64,000 bases of DNA from Pseudoflavonifractor sp. AF19-9AC. GTDB taxonomy: Bacteria > Bacillota > Clostridia > Oscillospirales > Oscillospiraceae. The position numbers and the translations under genes were made by a program. Under the pieces are notes generated by a model that worked only from the letters and a program-made list of their open reading frames with translations, was not told where the DNA came from and made no database searches. Below, one piece after another: positions 51,204-60,403 of this stretch. Position 1 is the stretch's first letter, and every line of letters starts with the position of its first letter. The stretch is taken from positions 124,001-188,000 of the forward strand of contig NZ_QUGI01000003.1 of NCBI RefSeq assembly GCF_003478995.1, in the 5' to 3' direction.

Positions 51204-51956
51204 ATGGCAGTCAAGCAGACGGCGGGCAGAGATGCCCTGGGGGAGTTTGCCCCCAAATTTGCACAGCTCAATGACGACGTATTGTTCGGTGAGGTCTGGA
51301 GCCGGGAGGATCAGCTCTCCCTGCGAGACCGCTCCCTGGTGACGGTGGTGGCCCTCATGGCCCAGGGGCTGGTGGACAGCTCCTTCCAGTACCACCTGGC
51401 TACCGCAAAACAGAACGGCATAACCCGGCAGGAGATTGCCGAGATTCTCACCCACGCCGCCTTTTACGCAGGCTGGCCCAAGGCCTGGGCCGCCTTCCGC
51501 ATGGCCAAGGAGGTCTGGGCGGAAGAGAACGCCGACGAGGACGGCAGAAGCCAGCACCAGAATGAGATGGTCTTCCCCATCGGCGCACCCAATGACGCCT
51601 TTGCCCAGTATTTTGTGGGCCGGAGCTATCTGCAGCCCCTCTCCACCAGCCAAGTTGGAGTGTACAATGTCACCTTTGAGCCGGGCTGCCGCAACAACTG
51701 GCACATCCACCACGCCTCCAAGGGCGGCGGCCAGATTCTGATCTGCGTGGCCGGCCGGGGCTATTACCAGGAGTGGGGCCAGGAGGCCCGGGAGCTGCAC
51801 CCCGGAGACGTGGTCAACATCCCGCCGGAAGTAAAGCACTGGCACGGCGCGGCTCCGGACAGCTGGTTCTCCAATCTGGCCTTGGAGGTACCTGGCGAGG
51901 ACTGCTCCAACGAGTGGCTGGAAGCGGTCACCGACGAAGCATACAGCCATCTGTAA
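51204..51956 (+). CDS. Carboxymuconolactone decarboxylase-cupin fusion protein
   Basis: 250 residues in two domains. Residues 1-110 are a CMD/AhpD-like domain (SLRDRSLVTVVALMAQGL, HLATAKQNGITRQEI). They lack the C-x-x-C peroxidase pair, so peroxidase activity is unlikely. Residues 130-240 are a cupin with metal ligands in GCRNNWHIHHASKGGGQ and PPEVKHWHGA. This fused layout is common in anaerobes; the substrate is not known. It is the last gene of the LysR-linked operon. Confidence 0.9.
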   Translation: MAVKQTAGRDALGEFAPKFAQLNDDVLFGEVWSREDQLSLRDRSLVTVVALMAQGLVDSSFQYHLATAKQNGITRQEIAEILTHAAFYAGWPKAWAAFRMAKEVWAEENADEDGRSQHQNEMVFPIGAPNDAFAQYFVGRSYLQPLSTSQVGVYNVTFEPGCRNNWHIHHASKGGGQILICVAGRGYYQEWGQEARELHPGDVVNIPPEVKHWHGAAPDSWFSNLALEVPGEDCSNEWLEAVTDEAYSHL

Positions 51957-51979
51957 CGCTCCCCTTCATAATCCGAGAA

Positions 51980-52012
51980 GGTCCCTGTCTCACGGCAGGG
52001 GCCTTTTTTGTC
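51980..52012 (+). terminator. Terminator of the LysR-linked operon
   Basis: GGTCCCTG (51980-51987) pairs with CAGGGGCC (51996-52003) with one G-U, then TTTTTT. It is 24 bases after the stop. No other feature is evident up to the start at 52181. Confidence 0.75.
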
Positions 52013-52180
52013 TCCCCAGGCCCCGTCCGCCGTTTCAAAAACTCAGCTTCAAAAAAATGGATTTTATCTGGAATTCTTTCGTATTTGTGGTATGCTATGG
52101 ATAGAACGCAGACGCCCAAAGCATAGCGGTCTGTCCGGCGCATACCCTATGGGCAGGACTTTTTGAGAGGAGGCCCTTCT

Positions 52181-54112
52181 GTGCCAAATCTGTATTATTA
52201 CGAAGCCCTCAAACGGGGGCAAAAGGAATTCCGTTCCTGTACCGCCCGGGGCGAGTCCCCCTATCTGCCTGTTCTCAGCGAATTTGTGGGCGAGGAGCAG
52301 CTGGGGCACACCACCAACCTGGGAACCATTCTGATTCCGCTGGAGTTTGTGGTAGGCACCAAGTCTCTGGGGCGTACCCAGTCCTTCTCCCGCAGCTTCA
52401 TGCCTCTGATGGGCGCCAACACGGAATTTGCCGGAAAGTGGCAGCGGCTGTGCCAGGCCCACCTGGAGGAGGGCATCTGGGATCCCATCAAGGTGTGGGA
52501 GTACCGCAACCGCTTTTATGTAGAGGAAGGCCACAAGCGGGTCAGTGTTCTGAAATTCTTTGACGCCAACAGCATCAGTGCTCAGGTCACCCGGATTCTG
52601 CCCCAGCGGGACGGAAGCCGGGAAATTGAGCTGTACTATGAGTTTGTGGATTTCTATCAGTGCAGCCGGATCAACTTTCTGGAGTTCTCCAAGCCGGGCA
52701 GCTACGCCGAGCTGCAAAAGCAGCTGGGCAAACAGCCGGGCCAGGCCTGGAGCGAAAACGACCGGCGGGATTTCTCCACGGCCTACTACCGCTTTCATCA
52801 GGCCTACGAGGCCCAGGGAGGCGACCGCCTCACTTCCACGGTGGGCGACGCCATGCTGGCCTTTTTGAAAATTTACGGCTATGAAGCGCTGATGGGCAAG
52901 AGCGCCGAGGAAATTCAGACTGCGGTGGCCCACGTGTGGGAGGAAATTACCCTCCAGCAGGAGGAGGAGCCCATTGACGTCAAGCTCTTCCCCGAGGAGG
53001 CCGAGAAAAAGAGCCCCAGTCTCTTCTCCTGGTTTTTGCCCAAGGGGGAGCAGAAGCTCCTGAAGGTTGCCTTTCTCCACGATAAGGACCCGGAGCGCTC
53101 CGACTGGACCTACGGCCACGAGCGGGGCCGCAAGCATCTGGACCGGGTGTTCAAGGACGGACTGGAGACCACTGCCCAATTCAACGCCATGGACGGAGAC
53201 CCGCTGGAGGCCCTTCAGAAGGTCATTCACGAGGGCAGCAACGTGATTTTCACCACCTCCCCCCTTCTGCTGCCCGCCAGCCTGCGGGCGGCGGTGGACC
53301 ACCCCGAGGTCACCATCCTCAATTGCTCCCTCAACACCTCCCACCGCTACATCCGCACCTACTACGCCCGGATGTACGAGGTGAAGTTCATCACCGGCGC
53401 CATCGCCGGGGCCCTAGCCGGAGACAATCCGGTGGGCTATATCTGCGATTACCCCATTTTCGGCCAGGTGGCCGGCATCAACGCCTTTGCACTGGGCGTA
53501 CAGCTCACCAATCCTCTGGCCCGGGTCTACCTGGAGTGGTCCTCGGTGGAGGACGCCAAAACCGCTGTCCAGCGTCTGACAGAAAAGGGGATCCGCCTTA
53601 TTTCCGCCCAGGACCTGGCCCGCCGTGGCGCCCCCGGCCACAACTTCGGCCTCTCCCTCATTGAGGGCGACCACCAGGTCAATCTGGCCATGCCGGTCTG
53701 GCGCTGGGGGACTTATTATGAGGCCATTCTCCGCCGCATCCGGGACCGCTCCTTCCAGATGGAATATCAAGAGAGCCACAAGGCCCTGAACTACTACTGG
53801 GGGCTGGCCTCCGGCGTGGTGGACCTTCACTGCTCCTTCCGTTTGCCGGACAGCACCCGAAAGCTGGCCGATCTGCTGCGGGACGGCATCCGCAGCGGCA
53901 GCTGTCACCCCTTCCGCGGCCCCATCTATGACCAAGGCGGCACCAAACAGGTTGCGGAGGGGGACACCCTGGACGTGGAGCGGATTATCACCATGGACTG
54001 GCTGGTGGAAAATGTGGTGGGCTCCCTGCCCGCCTATGACGAACTAAGCCCCACCGGAAAGGCCACGGTGGGCATCGTGGGCGTGGACGCCACAAAAGAA
54101 AAGCAGAGCTGA
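52181..54112 (+). CDS. ParB-like domain fused to BMP/PnrA-type binding domain
   Basis: 643 residues from a GTG at 52181 with GAGGAGG seven bases upstream. Residues about 40-150 look like a ParB/sulfiredoxin-like domain: IPLEFVVGTKSLGR, then IWDPIKVWEYRNRFYVEEGHKRVSVL. The middle is helical. Residues about 295-635 are a BMP-family substrate-binding domain (KVAFLHDKDPERSDWTYGHE, then VKFITGAIAGALAGDNPVGY, GINAFALGVQ). BMP domains normally bind nucleosides outside the cell; here there is no signal peptide or lipobox, so it works in the cytoplasm. It may be a ligand-sensing DNA- or nucleotide-binding protein. A phosphoesterase follows. Confidence 0.83.
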   Translation: MPNLYYYEALKRGQKEFRSCTARGESPYLPVLSEFVGEEQLGHTTNLGTILIPLEFVVGTKSLGRTQSFSRSFMPLMGANTEFAGKWQRLCQAHLEEGIWDPIKVWEYRNRFYVEEGHKRVSVLKFFDANSISAQVTRILPQRDGSREIELYYEFVDFYQCSRINFLEFSKPGSYAELQKQLGKQPGQAWSENDRRDFSTAYYRFHQAYEAQGGDRLTSTVGDAMLAFLKIYGYEALMGKSAEEIQTAVAHVWEEITLQQEEEPIDVKLFPEEAEKKSPSLFSWFLPKGEQKLLKVAFLHDKDPERSDWTYGHERGRKHLDRVFKDGLETTAQFNAMDGDPLEALQKVIHEGSNVIFTTSPLLLPASLRAAVDHPEVTILNCSLNTSHRYIRTYYARMYEVKFITGAIAGALAGDNPVGYICDYPIFGQVAGINAFALGVQLTNPLARVYLEWSSVEDAKTAVQRLTEKGIRLISAQDLARRGAPGHNFGLSLIEGDHQVNLAMPVWRWGTYYEAILRRIRDRSFQMEYQESHKALNYYWGLASGVVDLHCSFRLPDSTRKLADLLRDGIRSGSCHPFRGPIYDQGGTKQVAEGDTLDVERIITMDWLVENVVGSLPAYDELSPTGKATVGIVGVDATKEKQS

Positions 54113-54162
54113 CGCACCTCCCCGGGGAGGGTGCCCGGCACGCTCCGGAGGAGGAAACAATT

Positions 54163-54756
54163 TTGCGCATTCTGGCAGTATCGGACGAGGAATCCTCTCT
54201 CTACTACGAGCACTATGTGCCGGGCAGACTGGACGGATTTGACCTGATCCTCTCCTGCGGCGACCTGCACCGGGAATACCTGGAATTTTTGGGCACCCTG
54301 GCCCACTGCCCGGTGGTCTATGTGCGGGGAAACCACGACGACCATCTGGAGGCCGTTCCCCCGGAGGGCTGCATCTGCGCCGAGGACCAGATCGTGGTTT
54401 GCCAGGGACTGCGGATTCTGGGGCTGGGCGGTTCCCTGCGGTATCGCCCCGGTGGAAACATGTACACCGAAGAGCAGATGCGCCGCCGGATTGCCCGCCT
54501 GCGCCTTCAGCTGTGGCGGCATCAGGGCTTTGACATTCTCCTCACCCACGCCCCCGCCCGGCATATCAACGACCTGGAGAGCCTTCCCCACCAGGGATTT
54601 CAGTGCTTTGTGGACCTGCTGGATCGGTACCGCCCCCGGTACTTTATCCACGGACACGTCCACCTTAATTACGGCTCGGGACTTCCCCGGCGGACGGAAC
54701 GAGGCTCCACCAGCATCATCAACGCCTACCGCCACTATGTGTTGGAACCTCCATAA
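54163..54756 (+). CDS. Metallophosphoesterase
   Basis: 197 residues from a TTG at 54163, after GGAGGAGGAAACAATT. Metal motifs: VSDEESSLYYEHY (first site altered from D-x-H), LSCGDLHREYL, VRGNHDDHLE, LTHAPAR and HGHVHLNYG. It is probably a phosphodiesterase or phosphatase on a small molecule or nucleotide. It follows the ParB-like/BMP gene by 50 bases, which suggests a shared ligand. Confidence 0.85.
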   Translation: MRILAVSDEESSLYYEHYVPGRLDGFDLILSCGDLHREYLEFLGTLAHCPVVYVRGNHDDHLEAVPPEGCICAEDQIVVCQGLRILGLGGSLRYRPGGNMYTEEQMRRRIARLRLQLWRHQGFDILLTHAPARHINDLESLPHQGFQCFVDLLDRYRPRYFIHGHVHLNYGSGLPRRTERGSTSIINAYRHYVLEPP

Positions 54757-54797
54757 AAAATGGCCCGGAGCATGTGCTCCGGGCCATTTTATATATT
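54757..54797. terminator. Bidirectional terminator
   Basis: AATGGCCCGGAGCA pairs perfectly with TGCTCCGGGCCATT (54759-54788), with A and T tracts at each side. It separates the metallophosphoesterase from the convergent ABC ATPase gene. Confidence 0.85.
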
Positions 54798-54810
54798 CAA
54801 ACGCGACCGC

Positions 54811-55944
54811 TCAGTCCGCCAGCAGGTTCTTCTCAGTGGCGGGATCGAAGAGGTGGATGAGGTTGCTGTGGAAGGTGAAGTTCAGCTTGGTGCCGTAGGG
54901 CACGCCGGAGCGGTAGGCCTCAGACAGTTCGCTGGTCTGCACCCGCATGACCAGGTTCTGCTGCTCAGCCCCTTCGCCCACGGTGCCATGGAGGTAGAAC
55001 TCGCTGCCCATCAGCTCGGACACCTCCACCGTGCAGGGGATGGCCTGCTCGGGGCTGGCCTGGAGAGTGATGTGCTCGGGACGCACGCCCAGAATGATCT
55101 CGGCGCTCTCCTGGCCCTTGGCCGCCAGCCTGGCCGCCATATCAGCCGTCACAGGGATGGCAGCGCCCATGCAGCGGATCACATAGCTGTCCGCGTTCTT
55201 CTCCAGCTTGGCCCGGAAGAAGTTCATCTGGGGAGTGCCGATGAAGCCGGCTACAAACAGGTTCACCGGGCTGTCAAAGACCTGCTGGGGAGTACCGATC
55301 TGCTGGACAAAGCCGTCCTTCATGATCACGATCCGGTCACCCAGGGTCATAGCCTCGGTCTGGTCGTGGGTAACATAAATAAAGGTGGTGTTGATTCGCT
55401 GGCGCAGCTTGATGATCTCCGCCCGCATCTGGTTGCGCAGCTTGGCGTCCAGGTTGCTGAGGGGCTCATCCATCAGCAGCACCTTGGGCTCACGGACAAT
55501 GGCGCGGCCGATGGCCACACGCTGCCGCTGGCCGCCGGACAGAGCCTTGGGCTTGCGGTCCAGGTACTGGGTGATGTCCAGAATCTCAGCGGCCTGATTG
55601 ACCCGCCGGGCAATTTCCGCCTTGTCCATCTTCCGCAGCTTCAGGGGGAAGGCCATATTCTCCCGCACCGTCATGTGGGGGTAGAGGGCGTAGCTCTGGA
55701 ACACCATGGCAATGTCCCGGTCCTTGGGCTCCACATCGTTGACCAGCTTGTCATCAATGCGCAGCTCACCCTTGCTGATGTCCTCCAGGCCGGCCACCAT
55801 CCGCAGAGTGGTGGACTTGCCGCAGCCGGAGGGGCCTACCAGCACGATAAACTCCTTATCGGCGATCTCCAGATTGAAGTCGCTCACTGCGGTTACATTT
55901 CCATCGTAGATTTTGAAGATGTGCTTCAGGCTTACAGTTGCCAT
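54811..55944 (-). CDS. Sugar ABC transporter ATP-binding protein (MsmK/UgpC type)
   Basis: 377 residues. The ATPase domain has Walker A GPSGCGKST (37-45), signature LSGGQRQRVAIG, Walker B VLLMDEPLSNLD and an H-loop VTHDQTEAMTL. The C-terminal 130 residues are an OB-fold regulatory region (GVRPEHITLQ and ELMGSEFYLHG), typical of the multisugar ATPases that energise several carbohydrate importers. It probably powers the solute-binding/permease system at 61.7-64 kb. It is divergent from the alpha-galactosidase. Confidence 0.93.
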   Translation of the reverse strand: MATVSLKHIFKIYDGNVTAVSDFNLEIADKEFIVLVGPSGCGKSTTLRMVAGLEDISKGELRIDDKLVNDVEPKDRDIAMVFQSYALYPHMTVRENMAFPLKLRKMDKAEIARRVNQAAEILDITQYLDRKPKALSGGQRQRVAIGRAIVREPKVLLMDEPLSNLDAKLRNQMRAEIIKLRQRINTTFIYVTHDQTEAMTLGDRIVIMKDGFVQQIGTPQQVFDSPVNLFVAGFIGTPQMNFFRAKLEKNADSYVIRCMGAAIPVTADMAARLAAKGQESAEIILGVRPEHITLQASPEQAIPCTVEVSELMGSEFYLHGTVGEGAEQQNLVMRVQTSELSEAYRSGVPYGTKLNFTFHSNLIHLFDPATEKNLLAD

Positions 55945-56257
55945 ACACCTTGGCCGTGACCTTCCCGCCTCCGCAAAAAGGCCTTCCCGCCCGGGAGCAG
56001 AACCCGAACAGGTTTACGGCAGGTCTCCACACTGCCGCACCGCCGGCCGGCGGTCCTTTTCCTCCTTCTCTGGGCCCCGCATGGCTATTGGAAATGGAGT
56101 AGCCAGGGGAAGCCGTACTTTGTTAACCTGGCCGTGCGCAGTCCCGCCGCCGGGCCGCTCCAGCCGCCGTCCAGGTCATCTTGCTTATGATTTAACAACG
56201 GTTTTTTGAAATAATCAAGAGAAATCTTGCCTTTGAAAACTTTTTTGTAGGAATGAT

Positions 56258-56269
56258 GAAACCGGTTCC
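56258..56269. promoter_or_regulatory. Candidate LacI operator, copy 1
   Basis: GAAACCGGTTCC is an 11-of-12-style palindrome sharing AACCGGTTCCAT with the site at 61669-61681 before the solute-binding gene. Its centre is the C-G step typical of LacI-family operators. Confidence 0.65.
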
Positions 56270-56337
56270 ATTTTTTTGGCGATTATAAACAAAGCTTTGC
56301 CGCAGCCCGGATTTGGTCTGGAAAAATGGTTTTGATG

Positions 56338-56346
56338 TGATACAAT
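56338..56346 (+). promoter_or_regulatory. Extended -10 promoter of the alpha-galactosidase gene
   Basis: TGATACAAT: TACAAT (56341-56346) with a TGn extension and a poor -35. The ATG is 57 bases on. Confidence 0.5.
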
Positions 56347-56402
56347 AGGCTCGACAACCGCCATGGGCGGCCTAGATTTTACGCCGGAAGGATGACCCTC
56401 CC

Positions 56403-58586
56403 ATGATCCAATATGACGCATCTCAGCGTACCATTACCCTGAACACCCACCGCACCAGCTACCAGATGAAGATTCATTCCACTGGAGTGCTGCTGCATAC
56501 CTACTACGGCCCCCGCCTCCGGGGCGGCGACCTCTCCCGGCTCATCTGCCCAGAGGACCGGGGCTTCTCCCCCAACCCCGACGAGGTGGGCCTGGACCGT
56601 ACCTGGTCCCTGGACACCCAGCCCCAGGAGTACTCCTCCAGCGGCGTGGGAGATTTCCGGCTCCCCTCCCTGGAGGCGGATCTGGACGACGGCAGCCACA
56701 CTGCGGATTTCCGCTACGTCCGCCACACCGTTGAGGAGGGCAAGTACGCCCTGGAGGGTCTGCCTGCCTTCTACGGCGAGGGCGTCACCGCTCAGACCCT
56801 CACGGTGGAGCTGAAGGACTGCTGCAGCGGCCTGACGGTGGAGCTTCTTTACGGCGTGCTGGAGGAATATGACCTCATCACCCGTGCTGTCCGGGTGCGC
56901 AACGACGGTGCCGCCCCGGTGCGGCTCACCCGGGTGGCCTCCGCCTGCCTGGACTTCCCGGTGGGGGAGCACGACTTCATCACCCTGGGCGGGGCCTACG
57001 CCCGGGAGCGCGAGCCGGTGCGGGCCGCTCTCTCCCAGGGCGTCCACACCGCGGGCAGTGTGCGGGGCTCCTCCAGCCACCAGCAGAACCCCTTCTTCGT
57101 CCTCTGTGACAAGGATACCACCGAGGATGCCGGCCGCTGCTGGGGCATGGCCCTGGTCTACTCCGGCAACTTCCTGGCCTCTATGGAGCACACCCAGTTC
57201 CACGAGACCCGGATGACCCTGGGCATTCACCCCTTCCACTTCTCCTGGCTGCTCCAGCCCGGCGAGACCTTTACCGCTCCGGAGGCGGCCATGGTCTTCT
57301 CCGCCCAGGGTCTGGGGCACATGAGCCGCCTGTTCCACCGGGCCATCCGCCTCAACCTGTGCCGGGGACCCTGGAAGGACCAGCGCCGCCCCATTCTCAT
57401 CAACAACTGGGAGGCCACCCTCTTCCACTTTGACGCGGACAAGATTTACTCCATCGCCAAGGCCGCCAGCCAGGTGGGCGTGGAGATGATGGTGATGGAC
57501 GACGGCTGGTTCGGCGAGCGCAACGACGACTTCGGCGGACTGGGCGACTGGAACGTGAACGAGAAGAAGCTCCCCGGCGGCCTGGCCCCTCTGGCGGAGC
57601 GGATCCAGGGCCTGGGCATGAAGTTCGGCATCTGGGTGGAGCCGGAGATGGTGAATGAAAATTCCGACCTCTACCGCGCTCACCTCGACTGGGCCTTCCA
57701 GGTGCCCGGCCGTCCCGTCACCCGAGGCCGGTACCAGCTGGTGCTGGACCTCACCCGGGAGGAGGTAAAGCAGTACGTGCTGGACAACCTGCGCGCCATG
57801 CTCAGAAGCGCCCCCATCTCCTATGTCAAGTGGGACATGAACCGCAGCCTCACCGACGTGTGGAGCGCCGGGCTGCCCTCCCAGCGCCAGGGTGAGGTGT
57901 ACCACCGCTTTGTGCTGGCGGTCTACGAGATTCTGGAGGCCCTCCACCAGGAGTTCCCCGACCTGCTCATCGAGGGGTGCAGCGGCGGCGGCGGACGGTT
58001 CGACTGCGGCATGCTCTACTACACCCCCCAGATCTGGTGCTCCGACAACACCGACGCCATGGACCGTCTGCGCATCCAGTACGGCACCTCCTTCTGCTAT
58101 CCCTGCGCCTCCATGGGCGCCCACGTCTCTGCAGTACCCAACGGCCTCACCCACCGCTCCACCCCCTTCCACACCCGGGGTGTGGTGGCCGCCGCAGGCA
58201 CTTTCGGCTATGAGCTGGATCTCAACGAGCTGTCTCAGGAGGAGCTTGCCCAGGTGCGGGAGCAGATTGCCGCCTTCCGCACCGACTGGGAGCTGGTCAT
58301 GCGGGGAGACTACTACCGCCTCAGCAACCCTTTCCGTCCGGAGGACAGCTTCTGCGCCTGGATGCACGTCTCCCAGGACCGGAGCCGGGCCCTGGTGGGT
58401 CTGGTGCAGACCCAGCGCCACGCCAACCCGGTGCGGCCCCTGCTTCGGCTCAAGGGTCTGGACCCGGAGCGAGACTACCGCATTGACGGCCGCATTTACG
58501 GCGGCGATGAGCTCATGTACGCCGGACTGGCCCTCCCCTTCCTGGATGAGTGCCAGGCCCTCCAGTATCACATTGAAGCAGTGTAA
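56403..58586 (+). CDS. GH36 alpha-galactosidase
   Basis: 727 residues, full length for the tetrameric GH36 enzymes that release galactose from melibiose, raffinose and stachyose. The supersandwich N-terminal domain is followed by the TIM barrel with LINNWEATLFHFD and MMVMDDGWFGERNDD. The nucleophile Asp478 is in VKWDMNR and the acid/base Asp548 is in WCSDNTDAMDR, the same numbering as in Geobacillus enzymes. EGCSGGGGRFDCGML is the family substrate loop. There is no signal peptide: the sugar is imported first. It heads an operon with the GH13 gene 14 bases later. Confidence 0.95.
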   Translation: MIQYDASQRTITLNTHRTSYQMKIHSTGVLLHTYYGPRLRGGDLSRLICPEDRGFSPNPDEVGLDRTWSLDTQPQEYSSSGVGDFRLPSLEADLDDGSHTADFRYVRHTVEEGKYALEGLPAFYGEGVTAQTLTVELKDCCSGLTVELLYGVLEEYDLITRAVRVRNDGAAPVRLTRVASACLDFPVGEHDFITLGGAYAREREPVRAALSQGVHTAGSVRGSSSHQQNPFFVLCDKDTTEDAGRCWGMALVYSGNFLASMEHTQFHETRMTLGIHPFHFSWLLQPGETFTAPEAAMVFSAQGLGHMSRLFHRAIRLNLCRGPWKDQRRPILINNWEATLFHFDADKIYSIAKAASQVGVEMMVMDDGWFGERNDDFGGLGDWNVNEKKLPGGLAPLAERIQGLGMKFGIWVEPEMVNENSDLYRAHLDWAFQVPGRPVTRGRYQLVLDLTREEVKQYVLDNLRAMLRSAPISYVKWDMNRSLTDVWSAGLPSQRQGEVYHRFVLAVYEILEALHQEFPDLLIEGCSGGGGRFDCGMLYYTPQIWCSDNTDAMDRLRIQYGTSFCYPCASMGAHVSAVPNGLTHRSTPFHTRGVVAAAGTFGYELDLNELSQEELAQVREQIAAFRTDWELVMRGDYYRLSNPFRPEDSFCAWMHVSQDRSRALVGLVQTQRHANPVRPLLRLKGLDPERDYRIDGRIYGGDELMYAGLALPFLDECQALQYHIEAV

Positions 58587-58600
58587 GGGAGGTCACGAAC

Positions 58601-60298
58601 ATGAACAAGGCATGGTGGAAGGAGAACGTCATCTACCAGATTTACCCCCGCAGCTTCTGTGACTCCAACGGGGACGGCATCGGCGACCTGCCCGGCATCA
58701 CCAGCAAGCTGGACTACATCAAGGAGCTGGGCGTCAACGTCATCTGGCTCTCCCCGGTGTACCGCTCCCCCAACGACGATAACGGCTATGACATCAGCGA
58801 CTACCAGGCCATCATGGACGAGTTCGGCACCATGGAGGACTTCGACCGTCTACTGGCCGAGGCCCACGCCCGGGGTCTGAAAATCGTCATGGACCTGGTG
58901 GTCAACCACACCTCCGACGAGCACTCCTGGTTTGTGGAGAGCCGTCAATCCAAAGACAACCCCAAGCGGGACTTCTACATCTGGCGGGAGGGCAAAGACG
59001 GAAAGGAGCCCAACAACTGGGGCTCCGCCTTCTCCGGCCCGGCCTGGACAAAGGACGAAGCTACCGGGATGTATTACCTCCACTGCTTCTCCCCCAAGCA
59101 GCCCGACCTGAACTGGGACAACCCCCAGGTCCGCCAGGCGGTGTTTGACATGATGACCTGGTGGTGCGACAAGGGCATCGACGGCTTCCGCATGGACGTC
59201 ATCTCCATGATTTCCAAGCAGGATGGCCTGCCCGATATGCCCACCGGAGGCGCCCCCTACGCCTCCTGCAATCTGGGCTGCTGCAACGGGCCCCACGTTC
59301 ATGAATACCTCCAGGAGATGCGCCAGAAGGTACTCTCCCACTACGACCTGCTCACCGTGGGCGAGTGTGCCGGGGTGACCATCGACCAGGCCAAGCAGTA
59401 CGCCAATGCCCAGGGCACCGAGCTCAACATGGTGTTCCAGTTTGAGCACGTGGATTTGGACGGCGGCGACGCCATTTTGGGTAAGTGGAGCACCCGGAAA
59501 ATCGATCTGGTGGCCCTGAAAAAGCTGCTCTCCCGGTGGCAAAACGAGCTGGACGGGGTGGCCTGGAACAGTCTCTACTTCTGCAACCACGACCAGCCCC
59601 GTATCGTCTCCCGGCTAGGGGACGACTCTCCCCAGTGGCGGGAGTCTTCGGCCAAGTGCATCGCCACCTGCCTGCACATGATGCAGGGCACCCCCTATGT
59701 CTACCAGGGGGAGGAGCTGGGCATGACCAACGTGCCCTTCGGCCCCATTGAAAACTACCGGGACCTGGAGTCCATCAACGCCTACCGGGACCTGACCGCC
59801 CGGGGCGTACTCCCCGCCGGAGAGCTGCTGGAGGCCATCGCCTACAAGAGCCGGGACAACGCCCGCACCCCCTTCCAGTGGGATGACTCTTCCAACGCCG
59901 GCTTCACCACCGGCACCCCCTGGATCATGGTCAACCCCAACTATACCCAGATTAACGCCAAGGAGCAGCTGGGTCGGGCGGATTCCGTCTTCCACTACTA
60001 CCAGAAGCTCATTGCCCTGCGCCGCACTTCCCCCGACCGGGACCTCATCGTCTACGGCAGCTATCAGCTGATTCTGCCCGATGACCCCCAGCTTTTTGCC
60101 TACACCCGTACCCTGGAGGGCAAGACTCTCCTGGTGGTGTGCAACCTCTCCGGACGAACGGCCTCCTTTGTGCCGCCGGAGGAGCTGGCCGGCCAGAAGG
60201 CTCGTCTCCTCATCGCCAACTGGGCGGAGGCCCCCGCCGCTCCCGGCCCCATGACTCTGGAGCCCTGGCAGGCCGCTGTCTGGGCCCTGGAGGCTTAA
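58601..60298 (+). CDS. GH13 alpha-glucosidase / oligo-1,6-glucosidase
   Basis: 565 residues. All GH13 regions are intact: DLVVNHTSDEH, GFRMDVI with nucleophile Asp199, TVGECAGV with acid/base Glu255, and FCNHDQPR with Asp331. The start (WWKENVIYQIYPRSFCDSNG) is typical of subfamily 31. It hydrolyses terminal alpha-1,6 or related bonds of small oligosaccharides, or sucrose-like sugars left by the alpha-galactosidase. Cytoplasmic. GGGAGG precedes the ATG. Confidence 0.93.
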   Translation: MNKAWWKENVIYQIYPRSFCDSNGDGIGDLPGITSKLDYIKELGVNVIWLSPVYRSPNDDNGYDISDYQAIMDEFGTMEDFDRLLAEAHARGLKIVMDLVVNHTSDEHSWFVESRQSKDNPKRDFYIWREGKDGKEPNNWGSAFSGPAWTKDEATGMYYLHCFSPKQPDLNWDNPQVRQAVFDMMTWWCDKGIDGFRMDVISMISKQDGLPDMPTGGAPYASCNLGCCNGPHVHEYLQEMRQKVLSHYDLLTVGECAGVTIDQAKQYANAQGTELNMVFQFEHVDLDGGDAILGKWSTRKIDLVALKKLLSRWQNELDGVAWNSLYFCNHDQPRIVSRLGDDSPQWRESSAKCIATCLHMMQGTPYVYQGEELGMTNVPFGPIENYRDLESINAYRDLTARGVLPAGELLEAIAYKSRDNARTPFQWDDSSNAGFTTGTPWIMVNPNYTQINAKEQLGRADSVFHYYQKLIALRRTSPDRDLIVYGSYQLILPDDPQLFAYTRTLEGKTLLVVCNLSGRTASFVPPEELAGQKARLLIANWAEAPAAPGPMTLEPWQAAVWALEA

Positions 60299-60310
60299 GA
60301 CGCCAAAAAA

Positions 60311-60346
60311 CGCCCCGGGATCTCTGTAGATCCCGGGGCATTTTCA
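60311..60346 (+). terminator. Terminator after the glycosidase genes
   Basis: GCCCCGGGATCT (60312-60323) pairs perfectly with AGATCCCGGGGC (60328-60339), then ATTTTC. It follows the GH13 stop by 13 bases. Confidence 0.85.
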
Positions 60347-60403
60347 TTTGATTGGCGCACTTAATTCAGGTAGAGGAAGCTTTCTGACGATGGGACCGCC
60401 TTC

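Larger units (their letters stand above)
55945..56402. other. 458-base divergent control region, GC-rich hairpins
   Basis: No gene. For the leftward ATPase gene it would be a leader of up to 250 bases with GC-rich stems, including a perfect 16-base palindrome at 56039-56054 (ACCGCCGG/CCGGCGGT) and a CGGCAG/CTGCCG stem at 56017-56038. A candidate LacI site lies at 56258-56269 and the alpha-galactosidase promoter at 56338-56346. I looked for SRP RNA, 6S RNA and riboswitch motifs and recognised none. Confidence 0.5.

Noticed and set aside
55945..56402. SRP RNA, 6S RNA or other housekeeping RNA in the GC-rich gap
   Set aside because: The conserved SRP core (GGAAGG/AGCAG loop) and other signature elements were not found.
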